From Maniola hyperantus (Eukaryota > Arthropoda > Insecta > Lepidoptera > Nymphalidae): 64,000 bases of DNA. The number at the start of each line of letters is the position of its first letter. The stretch's first letter is position 1. The position numbers and the translations under genes are program-made. The notes under the pieces are model-generated. The model had not been told where the DNA came from. It did no database searches and worked only from the letters and a program-made list of their open reading frames with translations. Shown here piece after piece: positions 21,765 to 31,852 of the stretch. Where the stretch lies: the NCBI RefSeq assembly GCF_902806685.2, contig NC_048553.1:4757099-4821098 (forward strand), written 5' to 3'.

Positions 21765-22066
21765 CGTTGTTTTGATTTGCAAAAAGATAATTTAACGGAT
21801 AAAGTTGAGGAGGCGATATTAGTGAACTTTAAATGTCGTTTCTTTGTTTTTCAGGTGAGAACTCATAGTTTGTTGTACCTATGTACCTACCTAATATTGT
21901 AAAAGTAAACGGGTGTTAAAATAAAACTTTGTTTTTCAGAGAAACCATTTATGTTTAATTGCAAAAATCCTCAACAATATAATCTTATAAAACGACATTT
22001 AAAGTTCACTAATATCGCCTCCTCAACTTTATCCGTTAAATTATCTTTTTACAAATCAAAACAACG
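21765..22066. repeat. 76-bp inverted repeat with 150-bp spacer
   Basis: Arms 21765-21840 and 21991-22066 are complementary at 75 of 76 positions; the single mismatch is near the outer ends (ttgcaaatc versus ttacaaatc). The arm includes taacggataaagttgagg and cgatattagtgaactttaaa. The spacer (21841-21990) holds two copies of ctttgtttttcag. It could be a young foldback element or an inverted duplication, and transcribed it would form a long hairpin. Confidence 0.85.
21842..21860 (+). promoter_or_regulatory. Candidate recursive (zero-length exon) splice site
   Basis: A pyrimidine-rich tract and CAG are followed immediately by GTGAGA (junction 21854/21855). This has the abutted acceptor-donor form of ratchet points in long insect introns. 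There is no RNA evidence, and chance occurrence is possible. Confidence 0.25.
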
Positions 22067-22091
22067 AAAAGGTGACTGACGGACTGAGCAC

Positions 22092-22247
22092 GACCACAAA
22101 TGCACGGTTTTCGGATTTATTCCCTTAGCTGCCCATGATTCTAGGTCAACAGGAAGTACCCTATAGGTTTATAGACAGACGAACGGACAGACAACGAAGT
22201 GATGCTATAAGGGTTCCTTTTTTCCTTTTGAGGTACGGGACCCTAAA
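22092..22247 (-). repeat. Rep-D fragment, inverted
   Basis: The complement contains gggtcccgtacctcaaaagg and ctatagggtacttcctgttg, matching the 5' half of the family at 17.5 kb. Confidence 0.6.
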
Positions 22248-22582
22248 AATTATATGAAAGTTGAAACCAAATATGAAGTTTAAAAAATATGCTGTCTGTA
22301 CATCTCATTCCGCATCAAAGAGTGTGACGTGACAGCCACAGACTATTTATCCCTCATATTTTATCCAATAGATTTCGATACAGCTAGATTAATGGAATGT
22401 GAATATATTCTGCGTATCTTTGAGGACATACAAGGAAATATTTGTACTTATTTGTTTTAAATTTACATGGAATGGAAAAAATGTAACGTGCGCGTAGTCT
22501 AGGACGTAGCAACGCAGATATTGACATCGTAGGCCGTAGAGCTATGCCAACGATTATTTTTTTGTTTTTGACTTTATTATTA

Positions 22583-22625
22583 CTAGCTGATCCGGCCGAC
22601 TTAGCTCGGGTAGAATTTGATATAT
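22583..22625 (-). mobile_element. Hel-J terminal fragment
   Basis: tactagctgatccggccgac resembles the 3' end of Hel-J copies at 39.6 and 62.4 kb. Only about 40 bp remain. Confidence 0.4.
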
Positions 22626-23093
22626 TATACATAATATTAGTTATATAGCACATTTGACATCATTTTATTTCTGGACGAAGTAGGTACAGTAGGTAGTTTC
22701 AAAGATTATTGATTATAACCAAACAAACATATTAATCTTTCTTCTTTATGATAGTACTATATAGATTAGGAAACAATATGCGGCGAAATTGCTTATTAAT
22801 AAAACATTAAAGGATGTTACGCAAAAAGTAAGCTACTTAAGCTTTAGGCATAAACGTAATGTTTTACCGGTTTTCCTATTAGTCAGACTCTATCCTTTTT
22901 CCAATAGCATTTGATTCACTAAAGCGGACAACATTTTTACCGTAAGCTTGTAAATATAGACAATTTCCTCATAAGCGGCTTATACGCAGAACACATTATA
23001 TTAGTATTATTTAATGTTATTTTTATCACAGTGGATTACTAATATATTGATGAAGACTAGGAATAACTGGGGCTTGGTATTGTACTATTGAAG
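22626..23093. other. No recognised feature
   Basis: AT-rich sequence, nothing identified. Confidence 0.5.
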
Positions 23094-23263
23094 TATAGTC
23101 CGTGACAGGTCGAGATGGCAGTCGGGGTATGAGGCGGCAGGACGCCAGGCATACCCGCTCGTTACCCGCGCTCGCCCCCACCGGGTTAGCGCGGCACGCG
23201 GGGGCTGTGCCAATGTGCGGGGTGTTCCCTCCTGATTGTCATTTCAACCCGTTGCGTACTATA
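23094..23263. mobile_element. GC-rich palindromic MITE (MITE-C), copy 2
   Basis: It runs tatagtccgtgacaggtcga to aacccgttgcgtactata, with complementary GC-rich halves around gcccccaccgggttagcgcg. It stands out sharply from the AT-rich flanks. Confidence 0.7.
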
Positions 23264-23545
23264 TTTGAATAGGCTACTTGACACTTTTTTTAAGTTGGTC
23301 TTAAATGGTTAATATTTTTCCTATTATATCAAAAAAATTAACACTATATTTTTTTGCGCCCTAAAAACCGTAAAACTTTAATTTAAAAATATATTTTTCT
23401 TAGCCACGTGAAAACACTGTCGGCCATGTTTGGCCGATAGATTATCTGTGCTCTGACGTCATGCATTTGTAAACAACAGCATAACCTCCCAAAGTTTAAT
23501 AAACATGACTTCTATACTAGTTTACATGAAAAATATAGTAATTAT

Positions 23546-23725
23546 CGTTATTGTATCATCCGAGAATGTAAAAAACGCATCGATAAAGACCACAGGAAAG
23601 TTGTGGATTAGAGTGCCCAGTGAAATAAATATACGTAACACGCAAAGACTTGCTTAAAGGGATCCTATCCTATATGACTAACGACTTCAACCCAAATTTA
23701 TTTTTGCAAAGACCACTTTGTTGTA
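23546..23725 (+). pseudogene. THAP domain remnant
   Basis: Reading the plus strand with frame changes gives RYCIIRECKKR (CxxxxC half of the zinc site), then WIRVPSEINIRNTQRLA, RDPI, and finally FCKDHFVV (CxxH half). This order (C-x4-C, conserved W/P block, C-x2-H then F) is the C2CH signature of the THAP DNA-binding domain found at the start of P-element-type transposases and derived proteins. At least two frame shifts and one stop break it. Confidence 0.6.
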
Positions 23726-23810
23726 AGTCTTACTTAATAACTTATTCAATTTATAAAGAGAAAACGATATTTTTTTACGTTTACTATGAGTTTTTAGAAA
23801 TATATAAAAA

Positions 23811-24037
23811 CTAGCTTATGCTCGTGACTTCGCCCGCGTGGACTTCATAAATTTCAAACCTCCATTCAACCCACTCAGGGGTGGAATTTCAAAAAATCCT
23901 TTCCTAGTGGATACCTTCTCTTTACCTACAAAGAACACACGCACAAAATTTCATGTATCTAGAACCAGCTGTTTAGATGTTTAGGCTGTGCGTTGATATA
24001 TAAGTTAGTCAGGACTCTAAATTTTATATATATGGAT
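23811..24037 (-). mobile_element. Hel-B Helitron nested in the THAP element
   Basis: CTAG 23811-23814, hairpin (gtgacttcgcccgcg), aatttcaaacctccattcaa, and the complement of TC at 24036-24037. Flanks are A and T. The copy is diverged: the GACT tract is nearly lost. Confidence 0.7.
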
Positions 24038-24379
24038 ACTACGTTAGTCCCCGCGTGACATAGGGATGACATTTCTTTGTTTACATATTAATGACGTCAC
24101 ATAATGGCTGACAGCGTTTTCTGCGTTTCAAATAAAAATAAAAACTGTATTTTTTTAAATTGGATTTATATATCCATCCTGCATTTTTAATAATTGTTAT
24201 TGATATATTTCGTTGTCTTAAGCAAAATACTATAATAAATAATCATTTATTGGACGGAATTAGATATGAGTGAAGTAGCCTATTTTAAAAACGAGAAATC
24301 ATTCATGGTTTGTATTTTTTAGCCTGTTTCGCACATCTGGTCTTAGTTTGTGTGTGGTGTGTAAGTTAACCTTAATAAT

Positions 24380-24540
24380 GAATCTAGTTCCACTGTACAC
24401 AATCTCTAAACTAATATGACAGGTCTATGAATTGCTATTCCTTTCATAATGCATCCTGCGGAAAAGGATAGCGCTAGATTTTGATCTGTTAATTTAGTTT
24501 AGAGATCGTGTAGGTACGTGTGTAGAACAGAATTAGACTC
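24380..24540. mobile_element. Palindromic MITE
   Basis: gaatctagttc at the left and gaattagactc at the right are near complements, and an inner pair acaatctctaaactaa / ttagtttagagatcgt is well conserved. About 160 bp, non-coding. Confidence 0.55.
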
Positions 24541-24968
24541 AGTCTTCCCATTGCGTCTTCTGATGGAAGCTCTTTACTCATTCCGGGCAACGGTTTTGCG
24601 TACTTATCCGCAAATTTCCAGCGTCCAGAGGCTTGTAAATTGCTTACTTACATATTCTCGATGCATTCAATTTAGTAGACTCATTAATTATACATAAGTT
24701 ATAAGCTTCTGAGACGAGACGACCTAAATAGGCTTGCCGTTTAGGAGAAAAGGCACATTTCACGCCTTGAACTTTGGTATTTTATTTTTAGTGTTTAATG
24801 CGTGATGAGGTAAAACTACCGAACACAGTTAAGTTCGTTGTCCAGGCCGGCCCTTCCGCGAACAGGGCCTTTCTTCGACGAGCATAAATCGAATTTTTGT
24901 GACTATGCCGAAACTGTTTCCCACACACATTATATAGTGTAATATACCAAATATTTTTATTAACTATT
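24541..24968. other. No recognised feature
   Basis: Nothing identified on either strand. Confidence 0.45.
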
Positions 24969-25428
24969 CATATTAAAATACTTGCCATTGACTGTCTGGC
25001 TGGCTGAATGACTGATCTATCGACACACAGCCTACACCTAGGGTTTAGAAACTTGAAATTTTGTCAGTAAGTTTCTTTTATGACGTTAAGAACTTGACAT
25101 TAAGAAAAATTGGAAATTGTACTCCTAAGGGGGTTAAATAGGGTTTGCAAGTCTGCTTGAAAGTCCGTTGTTTTTCAAGCTGTGTCCCATAAAAATTAAT
25201 ATTTAGGCTTTCGGTTAAAAATAAAAAATACGCGTCTCAAGATTTTTAAAATTACACTCCCAAGAAGGTCAAATAGGGGGTACAAAGTTTGTATAAAATT
25301 GTTCAAGTTATAGCTGTTAAATTAGTTTTGGATTTTTTGATCGTGTCCAGGAAGTTCAGGATTTTCGGAAGTTATACACCTTCAATGATTTTCAAAAATT
25401 CCACTCTGGGGAAACTCGATTCAGCTAG
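24969..25428 (+). mobile_element. Long non-autonomous Helitron, Hel-H
   Basis: It starts TCATATTAAAATACTTGCC, contains ctgatctatcgacacacagc, cctaagggggttaaatag, two related cccaagaaggtcaaataggg-like blocks, and ends gattcagCTAG at 25425-25428 before T. The start and the CTAG end fit a Helitron; the internal block structure suggests repeated duplication of one module. Related copies lie at 26.83 and 45.06 kb. Confidence 0.6.
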
Positions 25429-25619
25429 TATTCTTTATTGTTTTACGTTTTATTTTATTTATATTTATGTAACGTACAAAGTGGAAAGCGATTTTCAGTA
25501 GAGTTTTAGTAAACGATGTATCGTGAAATTAGTACTTGTTAAGTCGACTTTAACCTCTTACTTAACCTTTTCCCCGAGAATATTCCAAATAATATTACCG
25601 GTACCGTACAGCTTAATGC

Positions 25620-25790
25620 AGAGAAAATGTGGTTTCATAATAACTAGGAGTTTGGAACTGGAGCACCGGGCAACTTGGAGCCTGCTTTAAATTATAACTG
25701 TGCTGGGTAGTAATTGGTGTAATCACACGTTCGGCTTGTGTCTGACAGGTTTTGGAATTTTGAGTGCGGTACGGTCTATGGTAGTGATAA
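25620..25790 (+). repeat. Unclassified dispersed repeat I, copy 1
   Basis: gagtttggaactggagcac to ggcttgtgtctgacaggtttt and ttgagtgcggtacggtctat parallels 27370-27545, and part of it (inverted) 31853-31985. It lies downstream of a Hel-H copy in two of three cases. Confidence 0.5.
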
Positions 25791-25832
25791 AATAAATTAA
25801 TATCATGATATTAATTAAATACGAGATGATTA

Positions 25833-25927
25833 TCCACGCAACTTTATCCACGTAGGTTTTTAAAAATCCCGTGGAAACTCTTCTTCTCTCTAACAGACAG
25901 ACATACACTTTGGCGTTTATAAATTAG
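25833..25927 (-). mobile_element. Internally deleted Hel-A
   Basis: ccacgtaggtttttaaaaat, cccgtggaaactctt, then a jump to cagacagacatacactttgg and the 5' end. About 95 bp instead of 220. Confidence 0.55.
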
Positions 25928-26371
25928 TATATGTATACAAAAAAGAATATATTGTTTTATCATAATTATTAACAAGAATATAATAGGTGGTAGGTAATTT
26001 TTTTGTGTGTAGTTAGAAAATAATATTCATTGAGAATAGACCTTTAAAATACAAAATATTAAACTACTTATAAGAACATTTTTATGCAACTTCCTTTCTA
26101 TCTGTTACTTATCAAACCAACAGTGGTGTATTTTAATCCTTAATCCTGAAAAACAATTGTTCCTGCGGAATAAAGTATAAGTCTTTGGCTATGTTACTCC
26201 ATAAATTCGTACTAAATCTTGTCTAGCATAAATTGACTAAGCCTTTGTATGACAATATTGAGTAGGTAAGTAGGTATATTTTCACCTACAGGTGTTTGAT
26301 ATATTTCGATTAAATTGAATAGTAAGTTGGGTTACTTTATAAAAGCCCCTAAATAAATAGAACAATAGGTA
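25928..26371. other. No recognised feature
   Basis: AT-rich, nothing identified. Confidence 0.45.
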
Positions 26372-26732
26372 TCATCATCATCATCATCAGCCTGTGGACG
26401 TCCACTGTTGGACATAGGCCTTCCCTAAAGAGCGCCACCGCAGCCGGTCCTCAGCCTTCCTCATCCAGCCACTTCCCGCCAGCCTCTTTATATCGTCGGT
26501 CCATCGTGCTGGAGGGCGTCCCACACTACGCTTGCTTAAACGCGGTCTCCACTCAAGTACTTTCCGGCTCCAACGGCCATCGCCTCTACGACAGGCATGA
26601 CCTGTCCACTGCCACTTCAGCTTGCTAATAGTTTGGGCTATGTCAGTGACCTTGGTTCTCCTGCGGATCTCCTCATTTCGGATCTTGTCCCTCAAGGAAA
26701 CTCCTAACATAGCCCTCTCCATAGCTCGCTGG
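26372..26732 (-). pseudogene. LINE reverse transcriptase C-terminus with (GAT)n tail
   Basis: A 111-residue open frame on the minus strand reads MERAMLGVSLRDKIRNEEIR, RRTKVTDIAQTISKLKWQWT, GHACRRGDGRWSRKVLEWRP, then RSVGRPPARWTDDIKRLAGS and YVQQWTSTG followed by stop and a (GAT)n tail. This is the C-terminal region, after the polymerase domain, of a common insect LINE endonuclease-reverse transcriptase. No catalytic residues are present. It is 5' truncated and is the best preserved of the LINE fragments here, so probably the youngest. Confidence 0.75.
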
Positions 26733-26825
26733 TAACAATAGGTATACTTACTAAAAATATTTGTGTTTGTAATTTATTAATGCTTTATTTTAAACATGGT
26801 ACAAAATCTACTTATGTAGGTAGGT

Positions 26826-27300
26826 ACATATAAAAAGGCCTGTGCTGACTGACCCATCACTGTTATTAAATACCAACGCAAACCATTAGGATAAGAAACT
26901 TTAAATTTTAATAGTAGGTTTCTTTTATTACGTAGACACCCACTGAAAAAGTATTTTTGAAAATTCCAGCCATAAGTAGGTCAAATAAGGGATAAATGTT
27001 TATATGAAAGTCCGCCATTTTTCAAGTTATTTCTATGAAAATTGGTATTTGGGCTTTTGATTATACATTCATATTATAAAGAAATTCGCATTTCAAGATT
27101 TATAGAAAATTCACTTCCAATGGTGTTAAATAAGGAGTGAAAGTTTATATAAAAGTTCGGTCATTTTACAATATATATTATTTCTATAAAAATTGGTATT
27201 TGGGCTTTCGGACAGAAACGAAGAAGTACCTATGTGTTTTCGAATTACCTACCACACCTACGTGTGTTGGAATTTTCTGAAATTCCACTCAAGTGAAACT
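26826..27300 (+). mobile_element. Hel-H copy 2, 3' end degraded
   Basis: gtgctgactgacccatcact, caaaccattaggataagaaa, two versions of atttctatraaaattggtatttggg-like blocks, and ttctgaaattccactcaagt mirror Hel-H copy 1 in order. The terminal CTAG is not recognisable. Confidence 0.55.
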
Positions 27301-27369
27301 GGATGCTAAAATAGGAATAAATAGTAGCTATAAACCTTTACAGACGAAGTTGAGTCAACTTCAGTGCGG

Positions 27370-27545
27370 TGTCATGATAAGTGGGAATTTGAAACTGGGG
27401 CTTGAAGTTAACCAGGTCGGCATTAAATTATTCCATGAAAGCTGCACAGGGTGTCGGTAATTGCTGTAATCGAATGTAAGGCTTGTGTCTGACAGTTGCT
27501 GAAATTTGAGTACGGTACGGCTATCGGTAATTATGAAATTACAAT
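27370..27545 (+). repeat. Unclassified dispersed repeat I, copy 2
   Basis: gggaatttgaaactggggct, gtcggtaattgctgtaatcg and ggcttgtgtctgacagttgc correspond in order to copy 1 at 25.62 kb. Confidence 0.5.
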
Positions 27546-28430
27546 GGAACACAAAGGTGCCCTAATGATTAATACCTAAATTGAAAGATATTATGATTTC
27601 AATATTAATAATATTCCATCATCGAAATCATATCCTAAAATGTAATTTTCAAATTAAAATACGGTCAGTGGATCATGAGCCATTTTAAATTAGAATTAAT
27701 ATTATTGTGAATATTTAAGTTTATTTTGATATTTACGCGGTACAGTACCTACAGTAGTCGGCAGGAAATATTGTACATCGAACTTTAGACAGATGTTTCA
27801 GCTTCGTAGAGCGTTGTCTGGGTCACTCATACCTACGTGACGTTTTGTCGGTCTCAACGACAGAAACAACACTCTACGAAACCACCTCACCTCATCTCCT
27901 CACCTTCACCTCATCTTGATTGAATAGAGTTGAACAATAATTACGTGTAAAAATTCACTCATTCATAAAATTATTATATCCGTTATGCTAATAAGATCTT
28001 GTTAATAATATTGTAATTGCTTGTTTAATCGGATTTCCTTCCCGCTTTAATGTTCCCGTGTCCAGTGAAAATTATTAACTCAAAGCGAGCAAATTTACAT
28101 TCGCGAAATGCAAATTATTTGTTGCAAAGTTATAAGCGAACGTATTCGAATACGAATGAATTCAAAGTAGGTATCCGTGTAGGTATACTTAATACAACAT
28201 TGAAGTAAGTACTTATAATCATATTTTGTTCCTAAAATATGAGTGGGTAGGTACTGGGTGCCTACGTGTTCAAAAGTTTGGTTTAATGTGTCGATGGTGT
28301 TAAAAAGATTTTCGTTACAATCTGTAGATGCTGTGGTTTTGAATAGAATTAAATAGAATACTTATATTTTTATTCAAGTTTTGAATCGTCAAAATAATTT
28401 ACCACTGGCAGAGTGAACTAGAGTGAGGGA
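27546..28430. other. No recognised feature
   Basis: AT-rich. Nothing identified. Confidence 0.5.
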
Positions 28431-28439
28431 ACTCTCGGT

Positions 28440-28530
28440 TTGATCCTGAATCGACGATAATAAAATAAATAAATAAAAAAATAAAATCATTTTATATCAG
28501 GTCAGGGACCCATATAAAAACATAATGACA
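28440..28530 (-). repeat. Retroposon tail-like tract
   Basis: aataaaataaataaataaaa followed by tcattttatatcaggtcagg resembles the 3' ends of lepidopteran LINE copies. Short and uncertain. Confidence 0.35.
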
Positions 28531-29326
28531 AATATTAGGCTATTTTGACGTAAACTCATAAAAAAAAATTGACTACATTAGGGCTACCTGTGTCAAATGT
28601 ACTAACATATTATTGTGACTACTGCCAGTGACATCGACCACTCGATGTTTTGTTACAAGTTCACTGTGCCACTGGTTCGGAATGCCTTTGTCGGTTGAAT
28701 ATCGAATTGAATAAAACTGTCGTGGTATGTGGCCGAATATTTTACTTATAAATTACTTTACAGTTATTAAACCAGCATGTCTGAACACAAGCAGTGCCTA
28801 ATATGTCGAGGTTTTTACAATGCTTTGTCGATGAATATAAGCCACAAGGAAGTTATGTCGCACTCATTCTTCTTGGGCTGTTAAGCCTCTTCCGGCCTTT
28901 ACGGTATCATCTCGTAGTGTACGATCGTCTTTAATTGTTTTCGCACGCAAAAGACCGGCACACAATAAAATCCTCAGTTTTAAGCTCTCTTGTTAAGAAA
29001 CTTTTTTGTGGGTTCGTGGGTTTTATGTTTTCTTTAGCGTTGAGTACTTACGTTATAAATTTTTTACGAGTTATTTAAGCTTTGGGGCGCAAAAGAAGAA
29101 CTTTTTAGTTCTTAATTTGAGGAAGATGTAGTAATGCTTAAGCTTTAATGAATTAACTTTGAGTGAAGTGGCTACAAACATAATTTTATTAAGATAGAAA
29201 CATAATAAGAAATAACGATTAGATATTTCAGAGCTCTCGCTTGACACATAATTATGGTCTTTCTCAAATTTAACGCATTACATCAAATTGCTATTGCGCT
29301 GGAACCATGTCCCATTATCATCGAAA
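28531..29326. other. No gene; weak repeat O at about 28.79-28.89 kb
   Basis: tttgtcgatgaatataagcc then acaaggaagttatgtcgcac resembles 48590-48650 (cttcgtcgatacaaaaccca, caagaaagctttgtcacact). Otherwise nothing is identified. Confidence 0.35.
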
Positions 29327-29412
29327 TGACGTCATTTTGACGTCAGTCGAAATAAAAATATACCATCAGCTCGAAACTTCAGTCTAGTGCTAACGTCACT
29401 AAAATGGCGGCC
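29327..29412 (+). promoter_or_regulatory. Promoter-like motif cluster
   Basis: Two TGACGTCA CRE-type palindromes sit 11 bp apart (29327 and 29338), a TATA-like aataaaaatata lies at 29351-29362, and an insect initiator-like ttcagtc lies 29 bp further (29378-29384). A half CRE (aacgtca) and a YY1-like aaaatggcggc at 29401-29411 follow. The ATG inside the latter opens only a 13-codon frame. No attached gene is seen; it could be the promoter of a repeat. Confidence 0.35.
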
Positions 29413-29711
29413 ACGCGGATTAGCAATTTGCGGGACTTACAATAAATATAGTTCGTGAGTGCAGTAGACAACCATCGGTTAAGATGACGAAAAAAGCATT
29501 CCTTTGACCATTAATTTTTTTTTAAAGATCTACTAATAAACAATAATGTTATGCTAGTGGATTTTAGATACAGAATAGATGAACTCCGAAAGCTACATAA
29601 TTATTCTACTAAGTACTTATTGATAGAGAAACCTGTTTTCATCTTCAAAAATTGATATTTAGAACACAAAAATTTTTGATAATTTGAGATTAGTTGAAGC
29701 ACGAGCGTTTG

Positions 29712-29771
29712 TTGATAGATCAGTCAGCCAACCAGTCAGTCAGTCAGCTTTTCCTTTAATACATTTAGATT
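29712..29771 (-). mobile_element. Hel-B 5' end fragment
   Basis: cgtttgttgatagatcagtc, GTCA repeats and cttttcctttaatacattta match the 5' third of the family. It abuts a plus-strand Hel-A. Confidence 0.6.
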
Positions 29772-29905
29772 TGAAAGTTTGAATGCTTGTTACTCCTTCA
29801 CACTACAATGCTGGAGCTGATTTGGCTGAAATTTTTGTAATGGTTATAGTTTATACCCTGAATTAAACTGTAAACTTTTATCTCGGAAACAAATCATTCT
29901 CGAGT
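29772..29905 (+). mobile_element. Hel-A remnant, head-to-head with Hel-B
   Basis: tttgaaagtttgaatgcttg, actccttcacac and tgatttggctgaaatttttg follow the variant seen at 2046-2257. The 3' half is lost. Confidence 0.5.
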
Positions 29906-29965
29906 AAAATATATAGGTATTTTATAATTAGGAGAAAGCCCCGCGCATCATCTTGAATATAATAT

Positions 29966-30086
29966 TAAGGGCTGTTTTTCAATCGTCAAATAGGAGGCTT
30001 TGACAGTTTTTGTGTAGGAAATATTCTGTCAAAACGTCTTTATTCCTCAGATTAAAGTTATTCGACGATTGAAAAATCGGCCCTAA
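29966..30086. mobile_element. PIF/Harbinger-like MITE (MITE-N), copy 1
   Basis: Terminal repeats gggctgtttttcaatcgtc and gacgattgaaaaatcggccc enclose 115 bp, and TAA occurs on both sides (29966-29968 and 30084-30086). A 3-bp TAA duplication fits PIF/Harbinger. Inner ttgacag/ctgtcaaa pairs extend the foldback. Confidence 0.7.
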
Positions 30087-30489
30087 AAGTGTTATAATTA
30101 TAGCTATGGGCGGTTCATATTGACCGTGAACTCAGTTTTCAACATCAGCCTAAATTAATTTGTGACTTCATAAAAGCGTGGCGTCGTCGACATCCATTTT
30201 TATTAAAAGCAGACCCCGAGGCTTGCGAAAGACTGAAACACTTTCATTAGATAAACAATATCAAGTTTCGTTCTACTGAAATTAGGTAACGTCCAATTTT
30301 AAGTATTAAATTTAGTCTTCAATCACGTGAGACGGGAATATCCTCTTCAATCTTGTTATAGTGACTAACAAGATTAGATTTAAAGTGAATTAATAAACAA
30401 GAAATTTAATATTGTACTTAGAAAATTCATCGGAAAATATTTTGTCTACTAATACTAACGGGCACGGATCACATACCTACGTACGTGCG
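30087..30489. other. No recognised feature
   Basis: Nothing identified. Confidence 0.45.
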
Positions 30490-30716
30490 TTTGTGCGTTT
30501 TAAATAATTAAATATCACTTGCTTTAAGTTTGAAGGAAAACATCGTGAGGAACCTGCATGCCTAAGAGTTCTCCATAATGTTCACAAATATGTGTGAATT
30601 CTGCCAATACACACTTGGCCAGCGTGGTAGGCTATGGCCAAAACCTTTCACATTCTGAGAGGAAACCCATCCTCTGTAGTAAGCCGGCGATGGCTTGATC
30701 ATGATGATGATGATGA
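30490..30716 (+). mobile_element. SINE-E, head missing
   Basis: tcacttgctttaagtttgaa, aaaacatcgtgaggaacctg, ggccagcgtggtaggctatg and a (GAT)n tail. The tRNA-like head is not recognisable. Confidence 0.7.
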
Positions 30717-31669
30717 ATAAAACACTTATAAATAAATAATTGCACCGCTCTCAGATTTTTCGTAATGCCTTTTTAGGCACTTTAAGTTTAACTGGAAAAT
30801 TCCGACGGCTTCTTAGGCTCTGAATCCGCTCATGGGCTTTGGAATGTTTAAAGTTTTAAACGTCGTCGTATAATCTAGATTAGTCTATTTTGAGCACTTT
30901 CATTTGAAGTTTTAACTGACCGTATAAATTTTTTGACTTCTTATCAGACCTTTTGGTCAGCCTCAATTAATGGTACTTTTACTTAAGCAATTTTTTAAGC
31001 AATCGTGCTCGGCAACACGAATGGGTCGATATGGAGCAATAACTGGAGCAATCTGGAGCAATCATTTCGCATAACATTGGTGAAATTTTCAGGTATTGCT
31101 GCGTATTGCAGTAAATTGCTTCATGTGGTCGTGAGGTTAACAAAATTGCCTGGAGTTGCAGAATATCAATTGCCCGTGTAAGCGTGTATCTTTACGATAT
31201 TTTTATTTGCTGCCAAGGATCCTTCAAGCTGCCGAGTTAAAACTGTACCTAGACAATTCATATTACTTACCTACATTAAATAAATTTGCATTATTATTAT
31301 AATCATCGATCACCGATTGGCATTATTATCGATCTAGAGTACAAAACAGTATTTAAGTGCCCAAAACAATAAGCACAAAACTATATTTTATTTTTATTTT
31401 TTGTTTGTCTACGTCTGTCTGTGTGCGCTTCACGCGGAAGCATTTAATTCCTTCCATGAACTGGTTCGATGATTTCGGTAAAAAAACAATTGGTACCTGA
31501 AATTCTCAATGCAACCACATACGGATTTCGCTATCATTCAGAACATTTTACGAGGAAGGTTATAATAGTATTGTTGTAAGAGATTCATATTTGTCTACTG
31601 AATATTAGCCGAGGCGGGTCAACTAGTAATTAAATATATTTATTCTGTGCTGTGTACTTTGTTGCCATA
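30717..31669. other. No gene; ttgct/agcaa-rich patch
   Basis: At about 31010-31150 the words ggagcaat and attgctgcgtattgcag recur and may be a worn palindromic repeat. Nothing else is identified. Confidence 0.35.
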
Positions 31670-31770
31670 ATGTTTTCAAAGGTGTGGGAAGTCTGCCAAT
31701 CTGGGCCAGCATGGCAGATTATGGGCTAGACCCTTCTCATTCTAAGAGGAGACATACTCAGTAGTATCGA
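31670..31770 (+). mobile_element. SINE-E fragment
   Basis: ataatgttttcaaaggtgtg, gggccagcatggcagattat and cccttctcattctaagagg. Both ends are missing. Confidence 0.6.
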
Positions 31771-31852
31771 TGTTAAATGTGAATGTGAAATCCATGTCAA
31801 TATATTGTGTTACGAAGATACATATACCTACTCGTACTTGCTAACTTGAAAC

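Larger units (their letters stand above)
23390..24125 (+). mobile_element. Decayed THAP-encoding DNA transposon framed by inverted repeats
   Basis: The left arm has gaaaacactgtcggccat (23410), tgacgtca (23454) and tgtaaaca (23469). The right arm has the complementary series tttgtttac (24077), tgacgtca (24092) and atggctgacagcgttttc (24104), in mirror order. Between them lie a broken THAP domain and a nested Hel-B Helitron. This layout suggests a P-element-like or other THAP transposon; exact ends and target duplication were not resolved. Confidence 0.5.
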
